Of a stretch of 64,000 nucleotides of DNA, positions 29,080 to 36,613 are shown in pieces (position 1 is the first letter of the stretch; each line of letters opens with the position of its first letter). The notes beneath the pieces are model-generated. The model saw only the letters and a program-made list of their open reading frames with translations, was not told where the DNA came from and did no database searches. A program made the translations under genes and the position numbers. The DNA is from Collinsella sp. AF25-2LB (GTDB lineage Bacteria; Actinomycetota; Coriobacteriia; Coriobacteriales; Coriobacteriaceae): contig NZ_QRUF01000003.1 in the NCBI RefSeq assembly GCF_003458415.1, positions 62,001-126,000 of the forward strand, written 5' to 3'.

Positions 29080-29770
29080 CGAGCAGACGGCTGCCGCCGA
29101 GGTCCTGGCTTGGGACCCGTATACCCGTCCGACCGGCACCGATACGGTCGAGCCGCTCAAGATTGGCGTGCTTATCAGCGGCTCGGGTACCAACCTGCAG
29201 GCGCTGATCGACCTGATCGCCGCCGGCAAGCTCAACGCCTCGATTGAACTTGTGGTGTCGAGCCGTCCTTCGGCCAAGGGCTTGCAGCGCGCCGAGCGTG
29301 CAGGTATCCAGACGCTTACGCTGTCCAAGGATGTCTATGCCGACCCCATCGCGGCTGACGAGATTATCGCGCACGAGCTGCTCGAGCGTGGCTGCGAGTA
29401 TGTGGTCATGGCTGGCTACATGCGCATGGTGCACACGCCGCTGCTGGCGGCGTTCCCCAATCGTGTGGTCAACCTACACCCGGCGCTGCTGCCGAGCTTT
29501 ACCGGCGCCCACGCGATTGACGATGCCTTTGCGCGCGGCGTCAAGGTGACCGGCGTGACCGTGCATTTTGCCAACGAGGTCTACGACAACGGTCCCATCA
29601 TCGCCCAGCGTGCGCTGGCTGTCGAGGAGGGCTGGGATGTCGACACGCTCGAGGAGCACATCCACGCGATTGAGCACGTGCTGTATCCCGAGGTCGTGCA
29701 AATGCTCGCCGACGGCCGCGTCCACGTGCTGGAGAGCGGCAAGGTCGCAATTGACGCGCCTCGCGGCTAG
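29069..29770 (+). CDS. purN: Phosphoribosylglycinamide formyltransferase
   Basis: The 233-residue protein carries IGVLISGSGTNLQALID near residue 32 (phosphate-binding loop), the catalytic segment RVVNLHPALLPSF, and an Asp in the YDNGPII region. It formylates GAR with 10-formyl-THF. A 30-residue N-terminal extension precedes the usual start of the fold. The ATG at 29069 overlaps the purM end by 11 bases, giving translational coupling. Confidence 0.94.
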   Translation: MSANEQTAAAEVLAWDPYTRPTGTDTVEPLKIGVLISGSGTNLQALIDLIAAGKLNASIELVVSSRPSAKGLQRAERAGIQTLTLSKDVYADPIAADEIIAHELLERGCEYVVMAGYMRMVHTPLLAAFPNRVVNLHPALLPSFTGAHAIDDAFARGVKVTGVTVHFANEVYDNGPIIAQRALAVEEGWDVDTLEEHIHAIEHVLYPEVVQMLADGRVHVLESGKVAIDAPRG

Positions 29771-29802
29771 CGGTGCACAGTACAATTTAGTTGAGTGGTC
29801 AG

Positions 29803-29846
29803 GGTGGTCATTGGCGCCAAGGCGCGCGTGGCCACCTTTTGTTTTG
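29803..29846 (+). terminator. Terminator of purMN
   Basis: The stem GGTGGTCA / TGGCCACC (one G-T pair) with an inner palindrome TTGGCGCCAA is followed by TTTTGTTTT. Confidence 0.7.
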
Positions 29847-29848
29847 GG

Positions 29849-29904
29849 TAGTCACCTGCGACGTTCTTGAATGACTAGTCGTTTAAGAACGTCGCAGGTG
29901 ACTA
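29849..29904. repeat. 20-bp perfect hairpin before the PTS IIA gene
   Basis: Perfect 20-bp arms (29849-29868 with 29885-29904) enclose 16 bases. It ends 18 bases before the IIA start codon, just upstream of the ribosome site GAGAGAGGTG. It lacks a U-tract. It could protect or regulate the IIA transcript, or belong to the dispersed hairpins of this genome. Confidence 0.75.
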
Positions 29905-29922
29905 GGTGAGAGAGGTGAGCAC

Positions 29923-30387
29923 ATGGCGGATAACGAAGCGCTGTTTACGCCTGAGCTGGTGTTTTTTGATTGGGAGTGTGCGACGCCGGGTGAGGTGTTT
30001 GCGCAACTCGAGAGTGAGCTTGCTCCGCGCGGCTACATTGCCGACGGTTGGCTCGACGCCGTTCGCACGCGCGAGGATGCCTATCCCACGGGTCTTGCCA
30101 TGCCGGCGGCAAACATTGCCATTCCGCATACCGATCCGGGGTTTGTGGCCAAGCCCTATATCGCGGTGGTAAAGCCCGCCACGTCCGTGACATTTAACGC
30201 TATGGCTGGCATGGGTGCTCCGGTGCCGGCGCAGATCGTCATCAATCTGGGCATCGCCGAGCCGGGCGGCCAGGTCGAGGCCCTGCAAGCGCTCATGAAT
30301 ATCTTTATGGACGCGGACGTCGCAGCCGATGTGCTCGGCCAGACCACGCCCCAAGGCATGGTCGACGCCATCCGCCGCCACTTTTAA
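29923..30387 (+). CDS. PTS EIIA type-2 (fructose/galactitol) domain protein
   Basis: The 154-residue cytosolic protein has a PTS_EIIA type-2 domain. His69 in AIPHTD is the phosphorylated residue, preceded by GLAMPAANIA. It stands alone without IIB or IIC genes nearby. It could either serve a transporter encoded elsewhere or act in regulation, as PtsN-like proteins do. The resemblance to galactitol-type EIIA (AMPAANIAIPHTD) is better than to nitrogen PTS proteins, but the call is not firm. Confidence 0.85.
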   Translation: MADNEALFTPELVFFDWECATPGEVFAQLESELAPRGYIADGWLDAVRTREDAYPTGLAMPAANIAIPHTDPGFVAKPYIAVVKPATSVTFNAMAGMGAPVPAQIVINLGIAEPGGQVEALQALMNIFMDADVAADVLGQTTPQGMVDAIRRHF

Positions 30388-30391
30388 AGCC

Positions 30392-30445
30392 GGCACTTGG
30401 GGACCGTCCCTAACTGCCGGCAGAAAAGGAACGTCCCCAAGTGCC
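30392..30445. repeat. GGGGAC-core hairpin between IIA and foldase genes
   Basis: A 13-bp perfect stem GGCACTTGGGGAC / GTCCCCAAGTGCC encloses 28 bases that themselves contain GTCCC and GGAAC. It begins four bases after the IIA stop. It shares the GGGGAC core with other hairpins in this window. Confidence 0.7.
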
Positions 30446-30521
30446 AGGGTTGCCCCTTTGTCGCGGGGGCTGCGTTGTGACACAATGGCGTTTGTTCGAT
30501 TCGTGATGCGAAAGGCCAACT

Positions 30522-31742
30522 ATGGCAAACAAGAAAAAGAACTCCGAGGCCGCACCGACGCCCGAGCAGCAGGCCCGCGCCGCGTCGAGCTCTCGTAAGA
30601 AGCAGCGCAAGACGTACGTGTCTAAGACCGTCAAGATCGTTCTGGTGGTCATCGGCGTGCTGGCGATGCTGCTTTCCGTCTCGGCCATGGCGTGCTCCGG
30701 TCTCATGTCGCAGGCAGAGGATACCTCGGGCTACAAGCTTACCGGCGGTGTGGCTGCTACTATCAACGGCACCAACCTCACCGAGGACACCGTGACCAAG
30801 CAGATCATGAGCATGCGCACGTCCTACGGTTACACCAAGGACAAGGACTGGGCGCAGTATCTGGTCGACAACGACCTCACGCCCAAGAAGTACCGCAAGC
30901 AACTCATCGACTCCTACACGCAGCAGATTCTGCTTCAACAGGCACAGAAGGAGAACGGCATGACGGTGTCGGACGAGGAGGTCGAGAAGGCTTGGAAGGA
31001 CGCGTGCAAGAGCGCGGGCGGTGCCAAGGCCTTTAAGAAGACCCTCAAGACCTACGGCTACACCGAGGACACCTATAAGAGCTCGCTCAAGGAGAGCCTG
31101 GCGCAGCAAAAGCTCAAAGATGCCGTGGCGCCCACCAGCAAGCCCAAGGACAGCGAGATCGTCGATTACATCAACGAGAGCCTGTCGAAGTATAACGATG
31201 CCCGCCGCTCGTCGAACATCCTGATCAAGGTTGATTCCGATGCGTCCGATGAGGACAAGGCTGCCGCCAAGGCTAAGGCGCAGGAGTGCCTGAACAAGAT
31301 CAACTCCGGCGAGCTGAGCTTTGAAGACGCCGTGAAGCGGTATTCCGACGACACCGGCTCCAAGGAGAAGAAGGGTGACGTGGGCTGGGACAAGCTCACC
31401 ACCTTTGTCGACAGCTACCAGACGGCACTCGAGGGGCTCAACAAGGGCGATGTGAGCGACGTGGTCGAGTCGACGTACGGCTATCACATCATCAAGTGCA
31501 CCGACTACTTCCATGTCGATAATCAGGTTGATGACATCAACCAGGTGCCCAAGGCCATCAAAATGTACGTCTCCAACGTGGTGAAGACGCAGGCGGCCAG
31601 CACCGCGTACAGCGAGTGGCTGGAGCAGTACAAAAAGGACGCCGACATCACCGTCAACCCCATGCCCAAGGACGTACCCTATAACGTGAGCCTGAAGGGC
31701 GTCACCAAGAGTTCGACCGACGATTCGTCGACGACTGAGTAA
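30522..31742 (+). CDS. PrsA-like membrane-anchored peptidyl-prolyl isomerase
   Basis: The 406-residue protein has a basic N-terminus, one hydrophobic span (about residues 39-58, IVLVVIGVLAMLLSVSAMA) and a SurA-N-like chaperone region. A parvulin rotamase domain follows (about 230-330: GELSFEDAVKRYSDD, GDVGW, YGYHIIKC). It would help fold secreted proteins outside the membrane, which suits the large surface proteins nearby. The Cys after SAMA (AMACS) could be a lipobox-like site, but the long basic N-terminus makes this uncertain. AAAGG precedes the ATG. Confidence 0.88.
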   Translation: MANKKKNSEAAPTPEQQARAASSSRKKQRKTYVSKTVKIVLVVIGVLAMLLSVSAMACSGLMSQAEDTSGYKLTGGVAATINGTNLTEDTVTKQIMSMRTSYGYTKDKDWAQYLVDNDLTPKKYRKQLIDSYTQQILLQQAQKENGMTVSDEEVEKAWKDACKSAGGAKAFKKTLKTYGYTEDTYKSSLKESLAQQKLKDAVAPTSKPKDSEIVDYINESLSKYNDARRSSNILIKVDSDASDEDKAAAKAKAQECLNKINSGELSFEDAVKRYSDDTGSKEKKGDVGWDKLTTFVDSYQTALEGLNKGDVSDVVESTYGYHIIKCTDYFHVDNQVDDINQVPKAIKMYVSNVVKTQAASTAYSEWLEQYKKDADITVNPMPKDVPYNVSLKGVTKSSTDDSSTTE

Positions 31743-31796
31743 TCATGGGGCGGTGCTCGCGCGAGTGCCGCCCACGCTATTAGAGAGGATTTGCAG

Positions 31797-32240
31797 ATGA
31801 CCAATGAAGAGCTGCAGAAGGAAATGATCGCGGCCATGAAGGCCAAGGACAAGGTTCGCCTGTCCATCATTCGCCAGGTCAAGGCCGAGGTGAAGAACAT
31901 CGAGGTCAATGAGCGCCGCGATGTGACCGAGGAAGACGTCAACAACATGATCAAGCGTCTGATCAAGCAGACGAGCGAGACGCTGGAGATGTCCATCAAG
32001 GCCGGCACCGACCAGGAGCGTACCGACAACCTGACCGAGCAGGTCAAGATTCTGGAGAGCCTTCTGCCCGCGCAGGTTTCGGGCGAGGAGCTCGAGGCCC
32101 TGATCGAGCAGGTCATCGCCGAGCTGGGCGCCACGTCCAAGAAGCAGATGGGCCAGGTCATGGGAGCACTCGGCAAGGCCACCGGCGGCAACTTCGACAA
32201 GCCGGCAGCGGCAAAGATCGTCGGCGCAAAATTGGCGTAA
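31797..32240 (+). CDS. GatB/YqeY-domain protein
   Basis: The 147-residue protein matches YqeY: LQKEMIAAMKAKDKVRLS at the start, then the helical bundle and GQVMGALGKATGGNFD near the end. Related to the tail domain of GatB, it is thought to bind tRNA or assist amidation, but its function is unproven. ATG at 31797 is chosen after GAGAGGA; the TTG two codons upstream is too close. It lies 54 bases after the foldase gene. Its stop is followed at once by the palindrome and the covarying element. Confidence 0.88.
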   Translation: MTNEELQKEMIAAMKAKDKVRLSIIRQVKAEVKNIEVNERRDVTEEDVNNMIKRLIKQTSETLEMSIKAGTDQERTDNLTEQVKILESLLPAQVSGEELEALIEQVIAELGATSKKQMGQVMGALGKATGGNFDKPAAAKIVGAKLA

Positions 32241-32243
32241 TTT

Positions 32244-32271
32244 GTTACGCGGTTTTACCAAACCGCGTAAC
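32244..32271. repeat. 28-bp palindrome, copy 2
   Basis: Identical to the palindrome at 2314-2341: 12-bp stem, TACC loop. It starts three bases after the yqeY stop and again precedes the covarying element. Confidence 0.85.
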
Positions 32272-32286
32272 GGCTCGACGCTGCAA

Positions 32287-32381
32287 ACCCGTACACACGG
32301 CAATCTGACGTTCAATTTCAAGGGCGCGACCATAAGGTCTGCGCCCTTTCATTTCACGTCACCTTGCTCGCGTGTACGGGT
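32287..32381 (+). repeat. Covarying stem-loop element, copy 2
   Basis: Same fold as copy 1 with changed stems: outer CCCGTACAC / GTGTACGGG, then GCAA/TTGC, a 2x2 internal loop (TC opposite CC), TGACGT/ACGTCA, an internal loop and an apical AAGGGCGC / GCGCCCTT. Flanks GACGCTGCAAAC and TTTTCGCTGAC match copy 1. Confidence 0.8.
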
Positions 32382-32427
32382 TTTCGCTGACTTATGCTCA
32401 ACAAGGGCGGTTGTATTATTTTCGGTG

Positions 32428-32492
32428 CTCATTGGGGACAGACTTAAATGAGTACCCACGGGGGGTACTCATTTAAGTCTGTGCCCAATGAG
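32428..32492. repeat. 30-bp hairpin with GGGGAC core
   Basis: Arms 32428-32457 and 32463-32492 pair over 30 bp with one mismatch and a 5-nt loop. The 5' arm contains TTGGGGACAGAC. It lies between the covarying element and the amino-acid transporter promoter and lacks a U-tract. Confidence 0.85.
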
Positions 32493-32598
32493 TGGGCGGA
32501 AGGTTGCGGGTTCTTTACGGGGATGTAGCGTGGGCTGCGGAAACGTGGTTCTTTCCGTACAATAGTTCAACTCGTGTAAACGCAGGGAAGGGACATTC

Positions 32599-33330
32599 AT
32601 GGCAGACATGATCGAGATCAAGCATCTCAACAAGTACTTTGGCGACCTGCATGTGCTCAAAGATATCAACCTCACCGTCAAGCGCGGCGAGAAGCTCGTA
32701 ATGATCGGGCCTTCTGGTTCGGGTAAGTCGACGCTCATCCGTTGCGTCGATTATCTGGAGGAGCCTACGTCGGGCGAGGTCGTCATCGACGGTACGCCGC
32801 TCACCAAAAAGAATCACCTGGAGATGGCTCGCAAGTACAGCTCCATGGTGTTTCAGCAGTTCAACCTGTATCCCAACATGACGGTGCTCGGCAATCTGAC
32901 GCTCGCGCCCATCAAGCTGCAAAAGAAGAGCAAGGAGGAGGCGACCGAGATCGCCATCGCCGCACTCAAGCGCGTCGGCATGGCGCATAAGGCCGGCGAG
33001 TATCCGCAGAATCTCTCGGGTGGTCAGCAGCAGCGCATCGCCATCGCCCGTGCCCTGTGTACCAAGCAGCCCATCATCCTGTTTGACGAGCCGACCTCGG
33101 CGCTCGACCCCGAGATGGTCCAGGAGGTTCTGGACGTTATGATTGAGCTTGCGCAGGAGGACATCACCATGATCTGCGTGACGCATGAGATGGGCTTTGC
33201 GCGCCAGGTGGCCGACCGCGTCATCTTTATGGAGGACGGCCGCATCCTGGAGGAGGGCACGCCCGAGCACTTCTTCGATAACCCCGAGAACCCGCGCTGC
33301 CGCGAGTTCCTGTCCAAGATTCTGCACTAG
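32599..33330 (+). CDS. Polar amino-acid ABC transporter ATPase (GlnQ-like)
   Basis: The 243-residue protein has Walker [10 protein letters not shown] near residue 36, Q-loop [12 protein letters not shown], signature LSGGQQQR near 137, Walker [13 protein letters not shown] near 157 and switch His in THEMGFA. The D-loop and MVQEVLDVM segment are typical of glutamine/polar amino-acid importers. It leads an operon with a binding protein and two permeases. A -10-like TACAAT lies at 32558. Confidence 0.94.
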   Translation: MADMIEIKHLNKYFGDLHVLKDINLTVKRGEKLVMIGPSGSGKSTLIRCVDYLEEPTSGEVVIDGTPLTKKNHLEMARKYSSMVFQQFNLYPNMTVLGNLTLAPIKLQKKSKEEATEIAIAALKRVGMAHKAGEYPQNLSGGQQQRIAIARALCTKQPIILFDEPTSALDPEMVQEVLDVMIELAQEDITMICVTHEMGFARQVADRVIFMEDGRILEEGTPEHFFDNPENPRCREFLSKILH

Positions 33331-33338
33331 GCGCGGTG

Positions 33339-34214
33339 ATGGACATGACGGATATGACGAGGGCGGCCGTGTCGCGCCGTCACTTTTTGCAGCTGGCGGG
33401 CGCCGGCATGCTCGCGCTGACGGGGACCGCGCTCACCGGTTGCGGCAACTCCACCAGCGGCGAGGGTTCCGACAAGGGATCCAAGCTTGCGGCCATCAAG
33501 TCGCGCGGCCATCTGAATGCCGGTGTCAAGAAAGATGTTCCCGGCTACGGCTATTACGACACCGCCAAAGGCCGCTTTGAGGGCATGGAAGTCGATTTGT
33601 GCTACCAGATCGCCGCCGCTGTCTTTGGCGTGAGCTACAAGGAAGCCCGTGCCCAGGAGCTTGTCGAGTTTACCGACGTAACGCCCAAGACACGCGGCCC
33701 GCTGATCGATAACGGCCAACTCGACGTGGTCGCGGCGACCTACACCATCACCGACGAGCGCAAGAAGAGCTGGGATTTCTCGACGCCGTACCGCACCGAC
33801 TACGTGGGACTCATGGTCAAGAAGCGTTCGGGCTTTACCTCGATTGAGGACCTGGACGGCAAGGTCATCGGCGTGAGCCAGGGTGCCACCACGCAGGGCC
33901 TGATCGAGCAGATGATCAAGGACAACGGCTTTAGCTGTAAGCCCGAGTTTAGGGCTTTTAGTGGCTATCCCATCATCAAGAGTTCGCTCGACGCCGGCAA
34001 TATCGACGTCTTTGCCATGGACCGCTCCACGCTGGCCGGTTACATGAACGAGACCGTTGAGCTGTTGCAGCCCGAGGTCAAGTTTGGCGAGCAGGGCTAC
34101 GGCGTGGCGACCAAGAAGGGCTGCGACCTTTCGGCCGTGGTCGATCAGGTGATTTGCGATCGTCTGGCCGACGGCTGGCTCGACCAAGAGGTCAAGACCT
34201 GGGGTCTTGTATAG
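33339..34214 (+). CDS. Amino-acid ABC transporter substrate-binding lipoprotein
   Basis: The 291-residue protein has a Tat-like N-terminus (SRRHFLQLAGAGMLALTG) ending in the lipobox LTGC, so it is probably exported and lipid-anchored. The mature part is a solute-binding protein family 3 domain (RGHLNAGVKKDVPGYGYYD, GMEVDLCYQIA). The start is uncertain: GTG 33336, ATG 33339, 33345 or 33354 are all in frame and none has a strong ribosome site. Stop of the ATPase gene lies 8 bases upstream. Confidence 0.9.
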   Translation: MDMTDMTRAAVSRRHFLQLAGAGMLALTGTALTGCGNSTSGEGSDKGSKLAAIKSRGHLNAGVKKDVPGYGYYDTAKGRFEGMEVDLCYQIAAAVFGVSYKEARAQELVEFTDVTPKTRGPLIDNGQLDVVAATYTITDERKKSWDFSTPYRTDYVGLMVKKRSGFTSIEDLDGKVIGVSQGATTQGLIEQMIKDNGFSCKPEFRAFSGYPIIKSSLDAGNIDVFAMDRSTLAGYMNETVELLQPEVKFGEQGYGVATKKGCDLSAVVDQVICDRLADGWLDQEVKTWGLV

Positions 34215-34239
34215 GCGCATCGTCCAAGGAAGGAATCAA

Positions 34240-34986
34240 ATGCTCGAAGGATTATTTGACGCCGACCGTTGGTCGACGACATTTCAAAACATGGGGCCCT
34301 TCTGGGAGGGCTTTGGCGTGACGCTACAGGTGGTCGTTGCCGGTCTGCTGCTGTCGCTGGTGCTGGGCACGCTGCTGGGTGTGTTCTCTACCACCCGTTC
34401 GCGCGTGCTGCGCGCCATAAGCCGCGTGTACGTGGAGTTTTACCAGAACACCCCGTTGCCCGTGCAGGTGCTCTTTATGTACATGGCTGGTCCGCAGTTT
34501 TTGCAGGCCATAACCGGTGCCGACCAGCCGGTGCGCATCGCGCCGTTCGTGCTGGGCTTTTTGGGTGTGGGCCTGTATCACGCGGCCTACATCTCGGAGG
34601 TTATCCGCACCGGTATCGAGGCGGTTCCGCGCGGTCAGATGGAGGCGGCGCAGAGCCAGGGCTTCACCCGTGCGCAGGCGTATTGGTACATCGTGCTGCC
34701 CCAGACATTCAAGATCATTCTGCCGCCGCTGTGTAACCAGGCACTCAACCTAGTCAAGAACACGTCGGTGCTGGCGCTTGTGGCCGGCGGCGACCTTATG
34801 TACCGTTCAGACAACTTTGTGAGCCTGTACGGTTACCTGCAGGGATACATCGTCTGCTGCCTTATGTACTTCATCATCTGCTTTCCGCTCGCCATGCTGG
34901 TGCAGTGGCTCGAGCGCCGCTCCAAGGAGCGTCCGCGCGGCGTGAGCCTCGCCGAGCTGGGGCTCGACAACGTAGAGGAGGCCTAG
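34240..34986 (+). CDS. Amino-acid ABC transporter permease 1
   Basis: The 248-residue protein has several membrane segments and the His/Glu/Gln-family permease features: GFGVTLQVVVAGLLLSLVLGTLLG, an EFYQNTPLPVQVLF segment, and the EAA-type loop RGQMEAAQSQGFTRAQAYWYIVLPQ (split in family pattern near residue 127-150) that contacts the ATPase. AAGGAAGG precedes the ATG at 34240. Confidence 0.93.
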   Translation: MLEGLFDADRWSTTFQNMGPFWEGFGVTLQVVVAGLLLSLVLGTLLGVFSTTRSRVLRAISRVYVEFYQNTPLPVQVLFMYMAGPQFLQAITGADQPVRIAPFVLGFLGVGLYHAAYISEVIRTGIEAVPRGQMEAAQSQGFTRAQAYWYIVLPQTFKIILPPLCNQALNLVKNTSVLALVAGGDLMYRSDNFVSLYGYLQGYIVCCLMYFIICFPLAMLVQWLERRSKERPRGVSLAELGLDNVEEA

Positions 34987-34989
34987 CGC

Positions 34990-35628
34990 ATGGAAATCTT
35001 CAACGCGACCAACCTGCTCTACATTTGGGGCGGCTTTGTTAAGACGATCGAGATCTCGGCGCTGTCGATTTTTTTCTCGCTCATCTTTGGCACGGTGCTG
35101 GCGCTCGTTAAAAGCTATGCGCCCCGCCCGTTTCGTATTTTGGTGAGTGCCTACATCGAGCTGTTCCGTTGCACGCCGAACCTGCTGTGGATCCTGTTTA
35201 TCTACTTTACGGTGCAGGGTTTGGACATTGTGATTTCGACCATCGCCTTTACGCTGTTTACCAGCGCTGTTATGGCCGAGATTGTGCGCGGCGGCCTCAA
35301 CTCGATTCCGCGCGGCCAGTTTGAGGCAGCGCAGAGCCAGGGCTTTGGCTTCTTTGCCACCATGCGCTACATCATTCTGCCGCAGACATTTAAGACGATC
35401 ATTCCGGCGCTGTTTAGCCAGTGCACGACCGTCATCAAGGACAGCTCGTATCTTTCGGGCATTAACGTGGCCGAGCTCATGTACACGGCAAACGTCGTGA
35501 TGGCCCACGCGATCGACCTGTCGCAGGTGCTTATGCTCTACGGTCTGGTGTTTGCGATGTACTTCGTGCTCAACTTTGGTATCTCGCTGCTGGTCCGAGC
35601 ATATCAACGCCGTATTGTGGCAGCGTAG
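34990..35628 (+). CDS. Amino-acid ABC transporter permease 2
   Basis: The 212-residue protein is homologous to permease 1: KTIEISALSIFFSLIFGTVLA, an ELFRCTPNLLWILF segment, and the loop RGQFEAAQSQGFGFF. The two permeases likely form a heterodimer. GAGGAGG overlaps the end of the previous gene. The covarying element begins at its stop codon. Confidence 0.93.
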   Translation: MEIFNATNLLYIWGGFVKTIEISALSIFFSLIFGTVLALVKSYAPRPFRILVSAYIELFRCTPNLLWILFIYFTVQGLDIVISTIAFTLFTSAVMAEIVRGGLNSIPRGQFEAAQSQGFGFFATMRYIILPQTFKTIIPALFSQCTTVIKDSSYLSGINVAELMYTANVVMAHAIDLSQVLMLYGLVFAMYFVLNFGISLLVRAYQRRIVAA

Positions 35629-35734
35629 TCCTGCTTCCCCAAGCACGGCATCTTGCCCCTCAATCGTCGCTTGCGTACATTTAGTACGCGGCGCTCCTCT
35701 TTCGGGGCAATCTGCCGCACTTGGGAAACCAGGA
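35629..35734 (+). repeat. Covarying stem-loop element, copy 3
   Basis: Starts directly after the permease stop. Outer stem TCCTG/CAGGA plus CCCAAG/CTTGGG, then GGCA/TGCC, a TC/TC 2x2 internal loop, TTGCCCC/GGGGCAA, an internal loop with CAATCGTCGCT and GCTCCTCTTT as in copy 1, and apical GCGTAC-ATTTA-GTACGC. The 28-bp palindrome seen before copies 1 and 2 is absent. Confidence 0.8.
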
Positions 35735-35749
35735 CGGTCGTAAGTGACA

Positions 35750-35782
35750 AAATGAGAATCAGGAATCGCCTATTTCTCATTT
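35750..35782 (+). promoter_or_regulatory. Leader hairpin of the cytidylate-kinase-like gene
   Basis: A perfect 9-bp stem AAATGAGAA / TTCTCATTT with a 15-nt loop ends just before the AGAAAGGA ribosome site. It could influence translation or be part of a promoter. The two explanations cannot be separated here. Confidence 0.45.
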
Positions 35783-35799
35783 GTTAGAAAGGAATCGCG

Positions 35800-36423
35800 A
35801 TGAGCGATCTGGAGAACAAAAAGAGCCCCGTGGTCATTACCATCGCGCGCGACTTTGGTGCCGAGGGCCACGAGATCGGACGCATCCTCGCCAACGAGTT
35901 GGGGATTCCGCTGTACGATAACGAGCTGCTGGTGCGTGCTTCGCTGCGCGCGGGCGAGTCGCTCGACAAGATGGCCGCTTACGACGAGCGCCTGGCCGTG
36001 GAGAACATGGCTTTTCTGCCCGACCGTTACGATGCGCGTTCGTACTCGGACAAGTTGTTCCAAAAGATGAGCCAGGTGATTTTGGATCTGGGTGAGACCG
36101 AGAGCTGCATTATCGAAGGCCGCCTGTCCGATTACCTGCTGCGTAACAACCCCAACCACATTGCCGTATTGGTGACCGCTCCCTTTGAGGACCGCGTCGA
36201 GATCGTGCGCAAAAAGCGCGGCCTCAACAAAAAGAAGGGCGCCAAGCTAGTTAAACAGCAGCAGAAGGCGCGCGAGGCATTCTACAAGCGCTACAGCGCC
36301 GGCAAGTGGAAGATGACGAGCGGCAAGGACATCGTCGTCAACCGCGCCAAGCTGGGCCGCGAGGGTTGTAAAGACGTCATCGCCGCCGCCTACCGCTACA
36401 AAGTGGCGCAGCTCGAAGGCTAA
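35800..36423 (+). CDS. Cytidylate-kinase-like family protein
   Basis: The 207-residue protein starts with VITIARDFGAEGHEIGRILANELGIPLYDNELL. In place of a classical P-loop this matches the cytidylate kinase-like family (PF13189), with a GAEGHEIG phosphate loop. A LID-like basic region (RKKRGLNKKKGAKLVKQQQ) follows near residue 133. It probably phosphorylates a nucleoside monophosphate or a related molecule, but the substrate is unproven. It ends at the ACCACC hairpin, which acts as its terminator. Confidence 0.82.
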   Translation: MSDLENKKSPVVITIARDFGAEGHEIGRILANELGIPLYDNELLVRASLRAGESLDKMAAYDERLAVENMAFLPDRYDARSYSDKLFQKMSQVILDLGETESCIIEGRLSDYLLRNNPNHIAVLVTAPFEDRVEIVRKKRGLNKKKGAKLVKQQQKAREAFYKRYSAGKWKMTSGKDIVVNRAKLGREGCKDVIAAAYRYKVAQLEG

Positions 36424-36430
36424 TCGATCA

Positions 36431-36477
36431 AAAACCACCACAAAGGGGACAGGCACCTTTGTGGTGGTTTTTGTTTT
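36431..36477. repeat. ACCACC/GGGGACAG hairpin copy 1, terminator-like
   Basis: Stem AAAACCACCACAAAGG / CCTTTGTGGTGGTTTT, asymmetric centre GGGACAGGCA, followed by TTGTTTT. It ends the kinase-like gene. Other copies lie at 37857, 39462, 42113 and 49132. Confidence 0.85.
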
Positions 36478-36514
36478 AGGCGGAGAAAGTCAACTGGTTC
36501 TGCGGGGGCCGATC

Positions 36515-36571
36515 ACTCAAAGAACTCAAAGATGCTCAAAAAACTCAAAGATGCTCAAAATACTTAAAGAT
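36515..36571 (+). repeat. Direct repeats upstream of the AAA ATPase gene
   Basis: Two 19-bp units (ACTCAAAGATGCTCAAAA plus one base) lie head to tail at 36524-36542 and 36543-36561, flanked by partial units ACTCAAAGA and ACTTAAAGAT. They end about 40 bases before the start codon. A regulator-binding array is likely, with a -10-like CATAAT at 36580. Confidence 0.75.
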
Positions 36572-36613
36572 TGTAGGGGCATAATTAAGTTGTATGAGTT
36601 CAAGGGAGGCTTT

